A stretch of DNA of 13,879 nt from contig JBAXHD010000056.1 in NCBI GenBank assembly GCA_037139095.1, positions 1-13,879 on the forward strand. The letters are read 5' to 3'. A program made the position numbers and the translations under genes. How positions within the stretch are numbered: the stretch's first letter is position 1; every line of letters begins with the position of its first letter. The notes below the pieces were generated by a model, which was given only the letters and a program-made list of their open reading frames with translations, was not told where the DNA came from and made no database searches. Positions 6,709 through 13,842 of this stretch are shown piece after piece. This DNA comes from WLMZ01 sp037139095 (GTDB lineage Bacteria; Actinomycetota; Acidimicrobiia; Acidimicrobiales; Ilumatobacteraceae).

Positions 6709-7994
6709 CGATTGACGGCGGTGATCATCAACGCGCCAGCCGTTGAGTTGGTGGCTTCGTCGATGAGGATCATTCGGCCGCCTTCGGGATTGTCGATGTA
6801 GCGATCGGCAACGATTGGTTCGCTGAGGAGTAAGCGCACCCGGCCAAGCGTATTCAATTCGAGCGACTCGGTTGGCTCACGGTTCAGTGAAGCAAGATCA
6901 TGGCGATAGTCAAGAGCGGTGACGGTTGCGCGACCAGTACGAGTGCCGTGCTTGAACCACCAACGGCTACCGACGGTGAGCGGCTGATCGACCATCCAAC
7001 ACACTTCGGCTTCAACCGACTCGCCGATGTGGGGCACAACCGTGCCGGTGGCGGCTACGAGCACGTCGCCGCGAGCAACATCGATGGTGGTGGTCAACTC
7101 GAGGACCACAGCGTGGCCACTGTCGGCGCTGTCTACAGGCTTGCCCGCACGATGCAGTGCCTTGATGGTGGCGCGGTTGCCCGCAGGCTGGATTGTGACT
7201 TCGTCGCCCACTGCAAAACCGCCGCCGCTGACCACGCCGGCGTAGCCACGGAAATCGGCGAACTCGCCGCCCTGAGGACGGATCACGCGCTGCACATGCA
7301 GGCGGCCGCCAACCTCGGTACGAGGATCGGCATCGAAATCTTCGAGCCACTGCAGCAGCGGCGGGCCGTCGTACCAAGGGGTGTTCGACGATGCATCGAC
7401 CACGTTGTCGCCAAGCAGTGCCGACAGCGGAATTGCCGTGACCGGCACCGGTGTTGGAAGCGCCTGCACGTATTCGATGACTTCTTTAGCGATGAGATCA
7501 AACTCGGCTTCATCCCAATCGACGAGGTCCATCTTGTTGACGGCAAGCACGATTGATTTCACACCAAGCAGTGTTGCGATAAACGCATGGCGGCGGGTCT
7601 GCTCGAGCACACCGTGGCGAGCATCGACAAGAACAATCGCTACATCGGCGTTTGAGGCACCAGTAACCATGTTGCGCGTGTACTGAGCGTGGCCGGGAGT
7701 GTCGGCAACAATGAAGCTGCGCTGCGGGGTGGCGAAGTAGCGATGCGCAACATCGATAGTGATGCCCTGCTCGCGCTCGGCGCGCAAACCGTCGGTGAGC
7801 AACGCAAGGTTGGTCTCGCCATCGCCATAGCGCCGGCTGGCCTTGACCACAGCGGCAAGTTGGTCTTCGAAGACGGTCTTGGTGTCATGCAGCAAGCGAC
7901 CGATGAGGGTGCTCTTGCCGTCGTCCACCGAGCCAGCGGTGGCCACGCGAAGAGTGCTCCGAAGAGCGACTGCGGTTCCGGTTGTTGTGCTCAT
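6705..7994 (-). CDS. cysN: sulfate adenylyltransferase subunit 1 (GTPase subunit of ATP sulfurylase)
   Basis: CysN is the EF-Tu-like GTPase subunit of CysDN; GTP hydrolysis drives formation of APS from ATP and sulfate. G1/P-loop is GSVDDGKST (21-29), the switch region has EREQGITIDVAHRYF (about 73-87), G3 is DTPGH (98-102) and G4 is NKMD (153-156). Beta-barrel domains follow to residue 429. The length corresponds to CysN alone: there is no C-terminal APS kinase (CysC) extension as in mycobacterial CysNC. This agrees with an APS reductase rather than a PAPS reductase being encoded upstream. The ATG at 7994 overlaps the cysD stop by one base (TAATG), and a GAGAGGG Shine-Dalgarno lies 9 nt upstream within cysD. 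Its stop overlaps cobA as ATGA. Confidence 0.97.
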   Translation of the reverse strand: MSTTTGTAVALRSTLRVATAGSVDDGKSTLIGRLLHDTKTVFEDQLAAVVKASRRYGDGETNLALLTDGLRAEREQGITIDVAHRYFATPQRSFIVADTPGHAQYTRNMVTGASNADVAIVLVDARHGVLEQTRRHAFIATLLGVKSIVLAVNKMDLVDWDEAEFDLIAKEVIEYVQALPTPVPVTAIPLSALLGDNVVDASSNTPWYDGPPLLQWLEDFDADPRTEVGGRLHVQRVIRPQGGEFADFRGYAGVVSGGGFAVGDEVTIQPAGNRATIKALHRAGKPVDSADSGHAVVLELTTTIDVARGDVLVAATGTVVPHIGESVEAEVCWMVDQPLTVGSRWWFKHGTRTGRATVTALDYRHDLASLNREPTESLELNTLGRVRLLLSEPIVADRYIDNPEGGRMILIDEATNSTAGALMITAVNR

Positions 7995-8896
7995 TAGAAG
8001 TAACCCTCTCGCTTGCGATCTTCCATGGCGGATTCGCTAAATGTGTCGTCGGCGCGGGTTGCGCCACGTTCGGTGATGCGTGCTGCAGCCACCTCGATAA
8101 TCACGTCGTGCACGTTTGCAGCTGTCGACTCGACAGCACCGGTGCAACTCGCATCGCCAACGGTGCGATAGCGCACGACTGCCTCGTACGGCACCTCGCC
8201 TGGCTCAGGCACAACGGGTCCGCCCACTGCGAGCAACATGCCGTCGCGCTCGACCACGGTGCGGGTGTGCGAGTAATAGATGGTTGGCAACGCAAGGTCA
8301 TGCAAGGCGATGTACTGCCAGATGTCGAGCTCGGTCCAGTTAGAAAGCGGGAACGCACGCAACTGCTCGCCCTTGCGGATGCGGGCGTTGAGCACGTCCC
8401 ACGGTTCGGGCCTTTGCTGACGAGGATCCCAGCGACCCTGATGATCGCGGAAGCTGAGGATGCGCTCTTTGGCGCGAGCCTTGTCTTCGTCGCGGCGACC
8501 GCCACCGAAGGCTGCGTCAAAGCCGTGCTCGATCATTGCGTCGAGCAACGTGACCGACTGCAAACGATTACGGCTGGCGCGCGGGCCGGTGTCTTCGACG
8601 ACGCGACCCTTGTCGATGGACTCCTGAACGCTGGCAACCACAAGGCGAGCGCCAACATCGCGCACGAACTGATCGCGGTATTCGATGACCTCGGCGAAGT
8701 TGTGGCCGGTGTCTACGTGCATCACGGGGAAGGGCAACCGCGCCGGAGCGAAGGCGAGCACCGCAAGGTGCAACAACACGGCTGAGTCTTTGCCGCCGCT
8801 GAACAACAGAACTGGGTTCTGGCACTCAGTAGCCACCTCACGAATGATGGTGATGGCCTCGTCGGTGAGCGCCTCGAGATGCGTAGTGGTGCTCAT
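7994..8896 (-). CDS. cysD: sulfate adenylyltransferase subunit 2 (catalytic subunit of ATP sulfurylase)
   Basis: CysD is the ATP pyrophosphatase-type catalytic subunit that adenylylates sulfate to APS, in complex with CysN. The 300-residue protein has the PP-loop SGGKDS (33-38), MHVDTGHNF in the next block, and the AFGGGRRDEDKARAKER region. It ends in the family-typical DRKREGYF. The ATG at 8896 was chosen because it overlaps the cysH stop as ATGA. The frame is open further upstream to an ATG at 8935, but that adds 13 residues with no family resemblance and would overlap cysH by about 40 bases. The stop shares one base with the cysN start. Stoichiometric CysD/CysN synthesis by coupled translation is likely. 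Confidence 0.97.
   Translation of the reverse strand: MSTTTHLEALTDEAITIIREVATECQNPVLLFSGGKDSAVLLHLAVLAFAPARLPFPVMHVDTGHNFAEVIEYRDQFVRDVGARLVVASVQESIDKGRVVEDTGPRASRNRLQSVTLLDAMIEHGFDAAFGGGRRDEDKARAKERILSFRDHQGRWDPRQQRPEPWDVLNARIRKGEQLRAFPLSNWTELDIWQYIALHDLALPTIYYSHTRTVVERDGMLLAVGGPVVPEPGEVPYEAVVRYRTVGDASCTGAVESTAANVHDVIIEVAAARITERGATRADDTFSESAMEDRKREGYF
8004..8010 (-). promoter_or_regulatory. ribosome binding site of cysN
   Basis: GAGAGGG on the minus strand, 9 nt before the cysN ATG and inside the end of cysD. It is the clearest Shine-Dalgarno of the window and supports ATG 7994 as the cysN start. It contrasts with the absence of such a site in front of the genes that lead transcripts. Confidence 0.6.
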
Positions 8897-9546
8897 ACGT
8901 GCAACCCACATTCGGTCTTGGCATTGCCGGCCCAACGACCGTTACGGCGATCTTCGCCCTCTGCAACCGGGCGGGTACATGGCCAGCAACCGATAGATGG
9001 GTAACCGCGTTCGGTGAGCGGGTTCGCCGGCAAGTCGTGAAGCTGCGCATACAGCAACATGTCTTCGTCGCTGAATCCGGCGAGCGGGTTGATCTTGGTG
9101 ATGTTGCGCCCAATGTCGAAACTGGCGATGGGCGTGTTGGCGCGCGTAGGGCCATCGACGCGGCGCACGCCTGTAATCCAGCCGGCCTTGCCGGTGAGCG
9201 AACGCTGTAAGGGCTCAACCTTGCGAATAGCGCAGCACCCCTCGACATCGCTCTGCCACAGATTGTCGGGCTGAACCTCGGGCAACGGATGCACGATGCG
9301 CAGGTTGAGATCGAGCTTCTTGGTGAGTTCGTCGACCAACCACTTGGTCTCGGCAAACAGGTACTGGGTGTCGAGCAAGACGATCTCGATGCCAGGAACG
9401 GCAGTGGCTGCAACATGCACAAGAACGGCGTCTTCGAAGCTTGCCGTAGCCACCAAGGCGTCGGCTCCGAACTGCTCGGCAGCCCACCGAATGGTGTCGG
9501 CGGGGCGGTCGATACTGAGCGTGTCTGGGAGAGATACCAACGACAT
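8893..9546 (-). CDS. cysH: phosphoadenylyl/adenylyl-sulfate reductase, [4Fe-4S] APS reductase type
   Basis: This assimilatory, thioredoxin-dependent reductase converts adenylyl sulfate to sulfite and AMP. The 217-residue protein has a PP-loop-like ATASFEDAVLVH (33-44). It carries the diagnostic iron-sulfur cysteines, CC at 104-105 (VEGCCAIRKVEPL) and CWPC at 187-190, and the C-terminal catalytic Cys213 in KTECGLH. The CC/CxxC pairs are what separate APS reductases from E. coli-type PAPS reductases, so the preferred substrate is predicted to be APS. It is the first gene of the leftward run, with ATG 9546 reading away from the 71-bp divergent promoter. Its stop overlaps cysD as ATGA. No strong Shine-Dalgarno is seen; a TGGTAG-containing box lies 10 nt upstream. 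Confidence 0.96.
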   Translation of the reverse strand: MSLVSLPDTLSIDRPADTIRWAAEQFGADALVATASFEDAVLVHVAATAVPGIEIVLLDTQYLFAETKWLVDELTKKLDLNLRIVHPLPEVQPDNLWQSDVEGCCAIRKVEPLQRSLTGKAGWITGVRRVDGPTRANTPIASFDIGRNITKINPLAGFSDEDMLLYAQLHDLPANPLTERGYPSIGCWPCTRPVAEGEDRRNGRWAGNAKTECGLHV

Positions 9547-9617
9547 GCAGACAGTTCTACCATAAATACGACAAAAACGATCGGGATTTAATAATTACAC
9601 CGTGGTAGGTTGCTGAG
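9547..9617. promoter_or_regulatory. divergent promoter region between cysH and precorrin-2 dehydrogenase gene
   Basis: This 71-bp spacer is clearly AT-richer than its surroundings, especially 9560-9598. TGGTAG occurs on both strands in mirror position: minus strand 9562-9557, ending 10 nt before the cysH ATG, and plus strand 9603-9608, ending 9 nt before the ATG at 9618. On the plus strand it forms a full TAGGTT (9606-9611) TANNNT box 6 nt from the ATG; on the minus strand the box is the weaker TAGAAC, 7 nt from the ATG. Between them lie CGATCG (9578-9583) and the odd palindrome TAAT-A-ATTA (9589-9597), possible operator elements. The space is too short for a known riboswitch class plus promoters. 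Confidence 0.6.
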
Positions 9618-10199
9618 ATGCCTTTTAGCTACCCGGTCTTCCTCGATTTGACGGGTGTTCCCGTGTTGCTCGTGGGCGGCGGATTGATCGCATTTCGCAA
9701 GGCCGGGGGCCTTGTAGCCGCCGGCGCCGCCATCACCGTGGTGGCACCCGAAATACGTCCCGACCTCGCTGAGTTGGCCGCCCACATCGAGCAACGCCCG
9801 TACCGCGATGGCGAGGCCAGGGGCTATCAACTGGTGATGACCGCAACCAGCGACCCCTCCGTGAACGCGCAAGTGGCCAGCGATGCTCGGGCCGCCGGAG
9901 TCTGGGTGAACAGCGCCGACGATCCGGCCAACTGCTCGTTCATCCTGCCGGCCGTTGCTCGTCAGGGGCTTGTCACGATGGCCATCAGCACCGGCGGTTC
10001 AAGCCCTGCGCTGGCGAGTCGGTTGCGCAGCGATATTGCTGCTCGCGAACTCACGCCCAACGTGGCCGCTGCCGCCGTAGAACTCTCACGACAGCGCGAC
10101 GAGATCAAGAGCGCCGGCGGAAGCACCGAAGATATCGACTGGACCGATCGCGTCACCCGCGCCCTCGCAGGCCACGAGGCACAAACTCTCCCCGAATAG
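9618..10199 (+). CDS. precorrin-2 dehydrogenase, possibly also sirohydrochlorin ferrochelatase (Met8/CysG N-terminal type)
   Basis: This enzyme oxidises precorrin-2 to sirohydrochlorin with NAD+; bifunctional relatives (Met8p, the CysG N-terminal half) also insert iron to give siroheme. The 193 residues match the size of the dehydrogenase/chelatase module alone. Visible are the Rossmann glycine-rich turn VLLVGGGLIAFRKAGGLVAAG (first half, 16-30), VVAPEI (41-46), and WVNSADDPANCSFILPA (96-112). Asp101/Asp102 lie in the segment that carries the catalytic aspartate of CysG/Met8. The MAISTGGSSPALASRLR loop follows (121-137), with Ser128/129 at the spot equivalent to the CysG phosphoserine loop. 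Whether it chelates iron cannot be decided by eye. It is transcribed divergently from the cysH-cobA run and lies 30 bp before valS. Confidence 0.92.
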   Translation: MPFSYPVFLDLTGVPVLLVGGGLIAFRKAGGLVAAGAAITVVAPEIRPDLAELAAHIEQRPYRDGEARGYQLVMTATSDPSVNAQVASDARAAGVWVNSADDPANCSFILPAVARQGLVTMAISTGGSSPALASRLRSDIAARELTPNVAAAAVELSRQRDEIKSAGGSTEDIDWTDRVTRALAGHEAQTLPE

Positions 10200-10214
10200 A
10201 GCGAGGTGGCTCGG

Positions 10215-10220
10215 TAGCCT
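10215..10220 (+). promoter_or_regulatory. candidate -10 box (TAGCCT) for leaderless valS transcript
   Basis: TAGCCT is followed by the nine bases TGCTTCCCT and then the valS ATG at 10230. No Shine-Dalgarno lies within the usual distance; the only purine-rich stretch, GAGGTGG at 10203-10209, ends 20 nt away. The same TAGCCTTGC string precedes the ATG at 13843. This suggests valS can be expressed independently of the upstream siroheme gene. Confidence 0.45.
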
Positions 10221-10229
10221 TGCTTCCCT

Positions 10230-12797
10230 ATGACCACGATTCCGGACAAGCCATCTCTTGAGGGCATCGAGGCCCGCTGGGCCGAACAATGGGATGCCCA
10301 CAACATCTACCGCTTCGACCGCACTGCCACTCGTGATCAGGTATTCGCGATCGACACGCCACCGCCAACCGTCAGCGGCTCGCTGCACATCGGCCACGTG
10401 TTCAGCTACACCCACACCGACACCGTGGCGCGCTATCAGCGCATGACCGGCAAGGCCGTGTTTTACCCCATTGGTTGGGACGACAACGGCCTCGCCACCG
10501 AACGCCGGGTGCAGAACTATTTCGGCGTGCGCTGCGACCCAAGCGTTGCCTACGACGCCAGCTTCACCCCGCCATTCCGCGGCGAGCCACCCAAGGATCA
10601 TCAGGCCATCGCCATCTCGCGCCCCAACTTCATCGAGTTGTGCGAAGAGCTCACGGCCCACGACGAACAGATCTTCGAGCAAGTGCTGCGCCGACTCGGC
10701 CTGTCATACGACTGGTCGCTGTTGTACACAACCATCGACGACCACTCGCGCCGCGCCAGCCAGCGCGCCTTTCTGCGCAACCTGCAGCGCGGCGAGGCAT
10801 ACACGCAAGACGCACCCACGCTGTGGGACGTCGACTACAAAACCGCCGTCGCCCAAGCCGAGATGGAAGACCGCGAAATTGGTGGCGCGTATCACCACGT
10901 TGCGTTCCATCGCACCGACGGTGGCGGCGATGTCATCATCGACACCACTCGTCCCGAACTGCTGCCGTCGTGCGTTGCCTTGGTGGCGCACCCATCCGAC
11001 GAGCGTTACCAAGCCTTGTTCGGCAACGTCACGGTGAAGACACCGCTGTTTGGCGTTGAAGTGCCCGTGCTTGCACATCCGTTGGCCGATCCCGAAAAGG
11101 GCACCGGCATCGCGATGATCTGCACGTTCGGCGACACCACCGACGTCACCTGGTGGCGCGAGCTCAACCTCTCGAACCGCGCCGTCGTTGGCCGCGACGG
11201 TCGCTTCATCAACGACGCGCCGTGGATCACCGATGCGCAAGGCATTGCCCTCTACGAACAGCTCGTGGGGCGCAGCAGCAAGCAGGCCCACAAGCAAACC
11301 GTAGAGATGCTGCGCGAGTCGGGCGAGTTGCTTGGCGAACCGCGCCCCATCATGCACCCGGTCAAGTTCTACGAGCGCGGCGACCGTCCACTCGAGATCG
11401 TGTCCAGCCGCCAGTGGTATATCCGCAACGGCGGCCGCGAGGCCGACCTGCGCGCTTCGCTGGTTGCCCGGGGCGACGAGATCACGTGGCACCCCGCGCA
11501 CATGCAGCACCGTTACGCCAACTGGGTCGAAGGCCTCAATGGCGACTGGCTCATCAGCCGTCAACGCTTCTTCGGTGTGCCGGTTCCGGTGTGGTACTCA
11601 CTCGATGCCGACGGCAACCCCGACTACGACTCACCCTTGGTGCCCGCCGAATCAGACCTCCCTATCGACCCGTCTACCGACTGCCCGGCCGGGTTCACCA
11701 ATGATCAGCGCGGTGCGGCAAACGGCTTCATCGGCGACCCCGACGTGATGGACACGTGGGCCACCTCGTCGCTCACCCCCGAGATCGCTGGCCGATGGGA
11801 AGACGATCCCGATTTGTTCTCGCGCGTGTACCCAATGGACATGCGCCCACAGGGCCACGACATCATTCGCACATGGCTGTTCGCCACCGCCGTTCGCGGC
11901 CACTGGGAGCACGGCACCGTTCCATGGCGCAACGCAGCGCTCAGCGGATGGATCCTCGACCCAGACCGCAAGAAGATGTCGAAGTCGAAAGGCAACGTGG
12001 TCACCCCCATGGCGCTGCTCGATCAGTACAGCACCGATGCCGTGCGTTACTGGTCGGCCTCGGCCCGACCTGGGGTCGACACAGCGCTCACCGAAGATCA
12101 GATGAAGGTGGGCCGCAAGCTCGCCATGAAACTGCTCAACGTGAGCAAGTTCGTGCTCAGCTTCGGCACCCCCGACGCCAACGCAGTTGCTACCAACCCG
12201 GTCGATACATCGATGCTGGCGCGGCTGTCGGCGTTGGTGGCCGAGTGCACCACGGCGTTCGATGGTTTCGATTACGCGCGCTCGCTCGAGCGCACCGAAG
12301 CGTTCTTTTGGTGGTTCTGCGACGACTACGTAGAGCTCGTGAAGAGCCGCGCCTATGCCACTCACGGCGAGGCCGCAGCCGCCAGCGCTCTCGCCGCGCT
12401 GCGCGAGGCCCTCAGCACCTTGCAGCGTCTGTTCGCTCCATTCATTCCCTTCACCACCGAAGAGGTGTGGAGTTGGTGGCAGACCGGATCAATCCATCGC
12501 GCACCTTGGCCGTCGCTCGATTCAACGCACGACACCAATGCAGCAGCCGATCCGGCGCTGCTTGATGTTGTGTGCGAGATCGTCGCCCTTGTGCGTCGTT
12601 CGAAGACCGAAGCCAAACTCAGCCAGCGCGCCAACGTCGACCAATTGGTGGTTCACGCACCCGAAAGTCTGCACGCTGCGATTCAGGCGGGTCAGGCCGA
12701 CATCTGCGACGCTGGCTCGGTGGCTCAGTTCGAAATCGCCACCGCTGCCGAGTTCAGCTGTTCGATCACCCTCGGCGAACCGTTGCCATCTGCTTGA
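10230..12797 (+). CDS. valS: valyl-tRNA synthetase, 'type 2' form
   Basis: ValRS is a class I synthetase that charges tRNA-Val and edits misactivated threonine. The protein has 855 residues. The HIGH motif is in PPTVSGSLHIGH (45-56, HIGH 53-56), followed by GWDDNGLATERRVQ. The CP1 editing insertion includes TTRPELLPSC and KGTGIAMICTFGDTTDVTWW (290-309; GTG at 291-293). KMSKS is at 582-586 in DRKKMSKSKGNVV. An anticodon-binding helical domain follows. The C-terminal tRNA-arm coiled coil usual in E. coli-like ValRS is not apparent. The CTFGD wording in the editing domain and the GWDDNG block resemble the type 2 ValRS group of Rickettsia and some actinobacteria. The ATG has no nearby Shine-Dalgarno but sits 9 nt behind a TAGCCT box. 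It ends convergently with the mscS-like gene, 83 bp away. Confidence 0.97.
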   Translation: MTTIPDKPSLEGIEARWAEQWDAHNIYRFDRTATRDQVFAIDTPPPTVSGSLHIGHVFSYTHTDTVARYQRMTGKAVFYPIGWDDNGLATERRVQNYFGVRCDPSVAYDASFTPPFRGEPPKDHQAIAISRPNFIELCEELTAHDEQIFEQVLRRLGLSYDWSLLYTTIDDHSRRASQRAFLRNLQRGEAYTQDAPTLWDVDYKTAVAQAEMEDREIGGAYHHVAFHRTDGGGDVIIDTTRPELLPSCVALVAHPSDERYQALFGNVTVKTPLFGVEVPVLAHPLADPEKGTGIAMICTFGDTTDVTWWRELNLSNRAVVGRDGRFINDAPWITDAQGIALYEQLVGRSSKQAHKQTVEMLRESGELLGEPRPIMHPVKFYERGDRPLEIVSSRQWYIRNGGREADLRASLVARGDEITWHPAHMQHRYANWVEGLNGDWLISRQRFFGVPVPVWYSLDADGNPDYDSPLVPAESDLPIDPSTDCPAGFTNDQRGAANGFIGDPDVMDTWATSSLTPEIAGRWEDDPDLFSRVYPMDMRPQGHDIIRTWLFATAVRGHWEHGTVPWRNAALSGWILDPDRKKMSKSKGNVVTPMALLDQYSTDAVRYWSASARPGVDTALTEDQMKVGRKLAMKLLNVSKFVLSFGTPDANAVATNPVDTSMLARLSALVAECTTAFDGFDYARSLERTEAFFWWFCDDYVELVKSRAYATHGEAAAASALAALREALSTLQRLFAPFIPFTTEEVWSWWQTGSIHRAPWPSLDSTHDTNAAADPALLDVVCEIVALVRRSKTEAKLSQRANVDQLVVHAPESLHAAIQAGQADICDAGSVAQFEIATAAEFSCSITLGEPLPSA

Positions 12798-12880
12798 TAG
12801 ACCCCGACATCGACATGCGCAGACCGCCTTCGGGCCAAGATCTGGACATGACGGTGCTCGTGGTATTTCGGCCCCAGCAA

Positions 12881-13756
12881 TCAGCCCGTCGAATTGTCGG
12901 GTCGCAGCGCAGCGGTTGCAATCACAGGCGCTGGCGCCACGAGATCGCCGTTCGCAAACGCAGCGAGAACCAATAGTCGCCACGCTCGGCGCACATCGTC
13001 GAGACGACCAGGCTGGGTGGGCACGCGAACGCGGAACACCAATCGGTCATCACGGATGTCCATAATTCCAACGACTCTCGGCTCTCCCGCCAAGATCGGC
13101 GACACATCGGGGTCAGCGGCAAGTCGTTGCGCCAAGGTCGCCACCACACTGGTAACCACTGCCATGTCCATAGCCCGATCGACTTCGACATCGAGCGGAC
13201 CCGTGGCCGATTTCGACGCGTTGCCAACTCGGGCAACGTTGCCGTGAGGCACATACCAAATCGTGCCCTCACCATCGCGCAGACGCGCTGAACGCAGAGT
13301 GACTCGCTCGACCACGCCTCGAGCGTGACCGAGATCGACCTCGTCGCCCGGCCCGAACTGATCATCGGCCAGCACAAAGAAACCGGCGATGACATCGCGC
13401 ACCAACATCTGCGCGCCGAAACCAACCGCACCGCCGATCACGGTGGCGACCGCGACAAACGCTCCGACGTTGATACCGAGTTGGCTGATGACCGTGATGA
13501 CCGTGATCGACCACACAATGCCCACCAGCGCGGCCCGCAGCGAAGAGCTCAGCGCTCGTCGCCGGGCCTCAGCTCGCGGATCGTCGGCTGCAGCAGTGCG
13601 AGCGAAGACCGGCTTCAACAATCGAACGACAAATCGTCGAATGAAGAAGGTGATCAAGATCGCAACTGCAAGGACGATCGCAATGCGCACCGGAGTGAGC
13701 AGGTGCAGCTTGTCGAGTCGTTCGACCCAGCTCGGGGGAGGCGCCATCAATCGCAT
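12881..13756 (-). CDS. mechanosensitive ion channel, MscS family
   Basis: This is a small-conductance mechanosensitive channel of the inner membrane, which opens under membrane tension during osmotic downshock. The 291-residue protein has TM1 at about 21-42 and TM2 at about 74-94. The pore-lining TM3 with the MscS signature follows: Gly/Ala-rich AVATVIGGAVGFGAQMLVRD (102-121), then VIAGFFVLADDQFGPGDEVDL (second half, to 142). The cytoplasmic beta domain contains TIWYVPHGNVARVGNASK (165-182), the usual 'VPNG/NS' region. A C-terminal alpha/beta portion continues to the end, and the length is near that of E. coli MscS. ATG 13756 is preferred because a TAGCGT box lies 8 nt upstream; ATG 13747 is an alternative that removes three residues. 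It is convergent with valS and divergent from the gene starting at 13843. Confidence 0.93.
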   Translation of the reverse strand: MRLMAPPPSWVERLDKLHLLTPVRIAIVLAVAILITFFIRRFVVRLLKPVFARTAAADDPRAEARRRALSSSLRAALVGIVWSITVITVISQLGINVGAFVAVATVIGGAVGFGAQMLVRDVIAGFFVLADDQFGPGDEVDLGHARGVVERVTLRSARLRDGEGTIWYVPHGNVARVGNASKSATGPLDVEVDRAMDMAVVTSVVATLAQRLAADPDVSPILAGEPRVVGIMDIRDDRLVFRVRVPTQPGRLDDVRRAWRLLVLAAFANGDLVAPAPVIATAALRPDNSTG

Positions 13757-13842
13757 GAGAACGCACGCTAGTCGGGCGTTTCTCCGCGAGTCGTGAGGTC
13801 GCGTAACGCAGGCCCATCCCCCAGCGATAGCCTTGCCGCTTC
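13757..13842. promoter_or_regulatory. divergent promoter region between mscS-like gene and right-edge gene
   Basis: The 86-bp spacer contains one TANNNT box on each strand at leaderless distance. Minus-strand TAGCGT (13770-13765) lies 8 nt before the mscS-like ATG, and plus-strand TAGCCT (13828-13833) lies 9 nt before the ATG at 13843. No Shine-Dalgarno is obvious for either gene. No recognisable operator was seen. Confidence 0.4.

Noticed and set aside
8897..8935. Upstream extension of cysD to ATG 8935
   Set aside because: The extra 13 residues are unlike CysD N-termini and come from out-of-frame cysH sequence; ATG 8896 with an ATGA overlap is the standard coupled start.
9547..9617. Riboswitch (SAM or cobalamin) controlling the sulfur or siroheme genes
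   Set aside because: The spacer is only 71 bp, shared by two divergent genes, and shows no aptamer-like paired elements; likely leaderless starts leave no leader RNA.
10704..11564. 286-codon minus-strand open frame inside valS
   Set aside because: Shadow of valS with no motif, and no spacing that would fit a separate gene.
12798..12880. Bidirectional terminator between valS and the mscS-like gene
   Set aside because: Only a weak five-base GGGCC/GGCCC pairing at long distance was found, with no T-tract on either strand, so no terminator is claimed.
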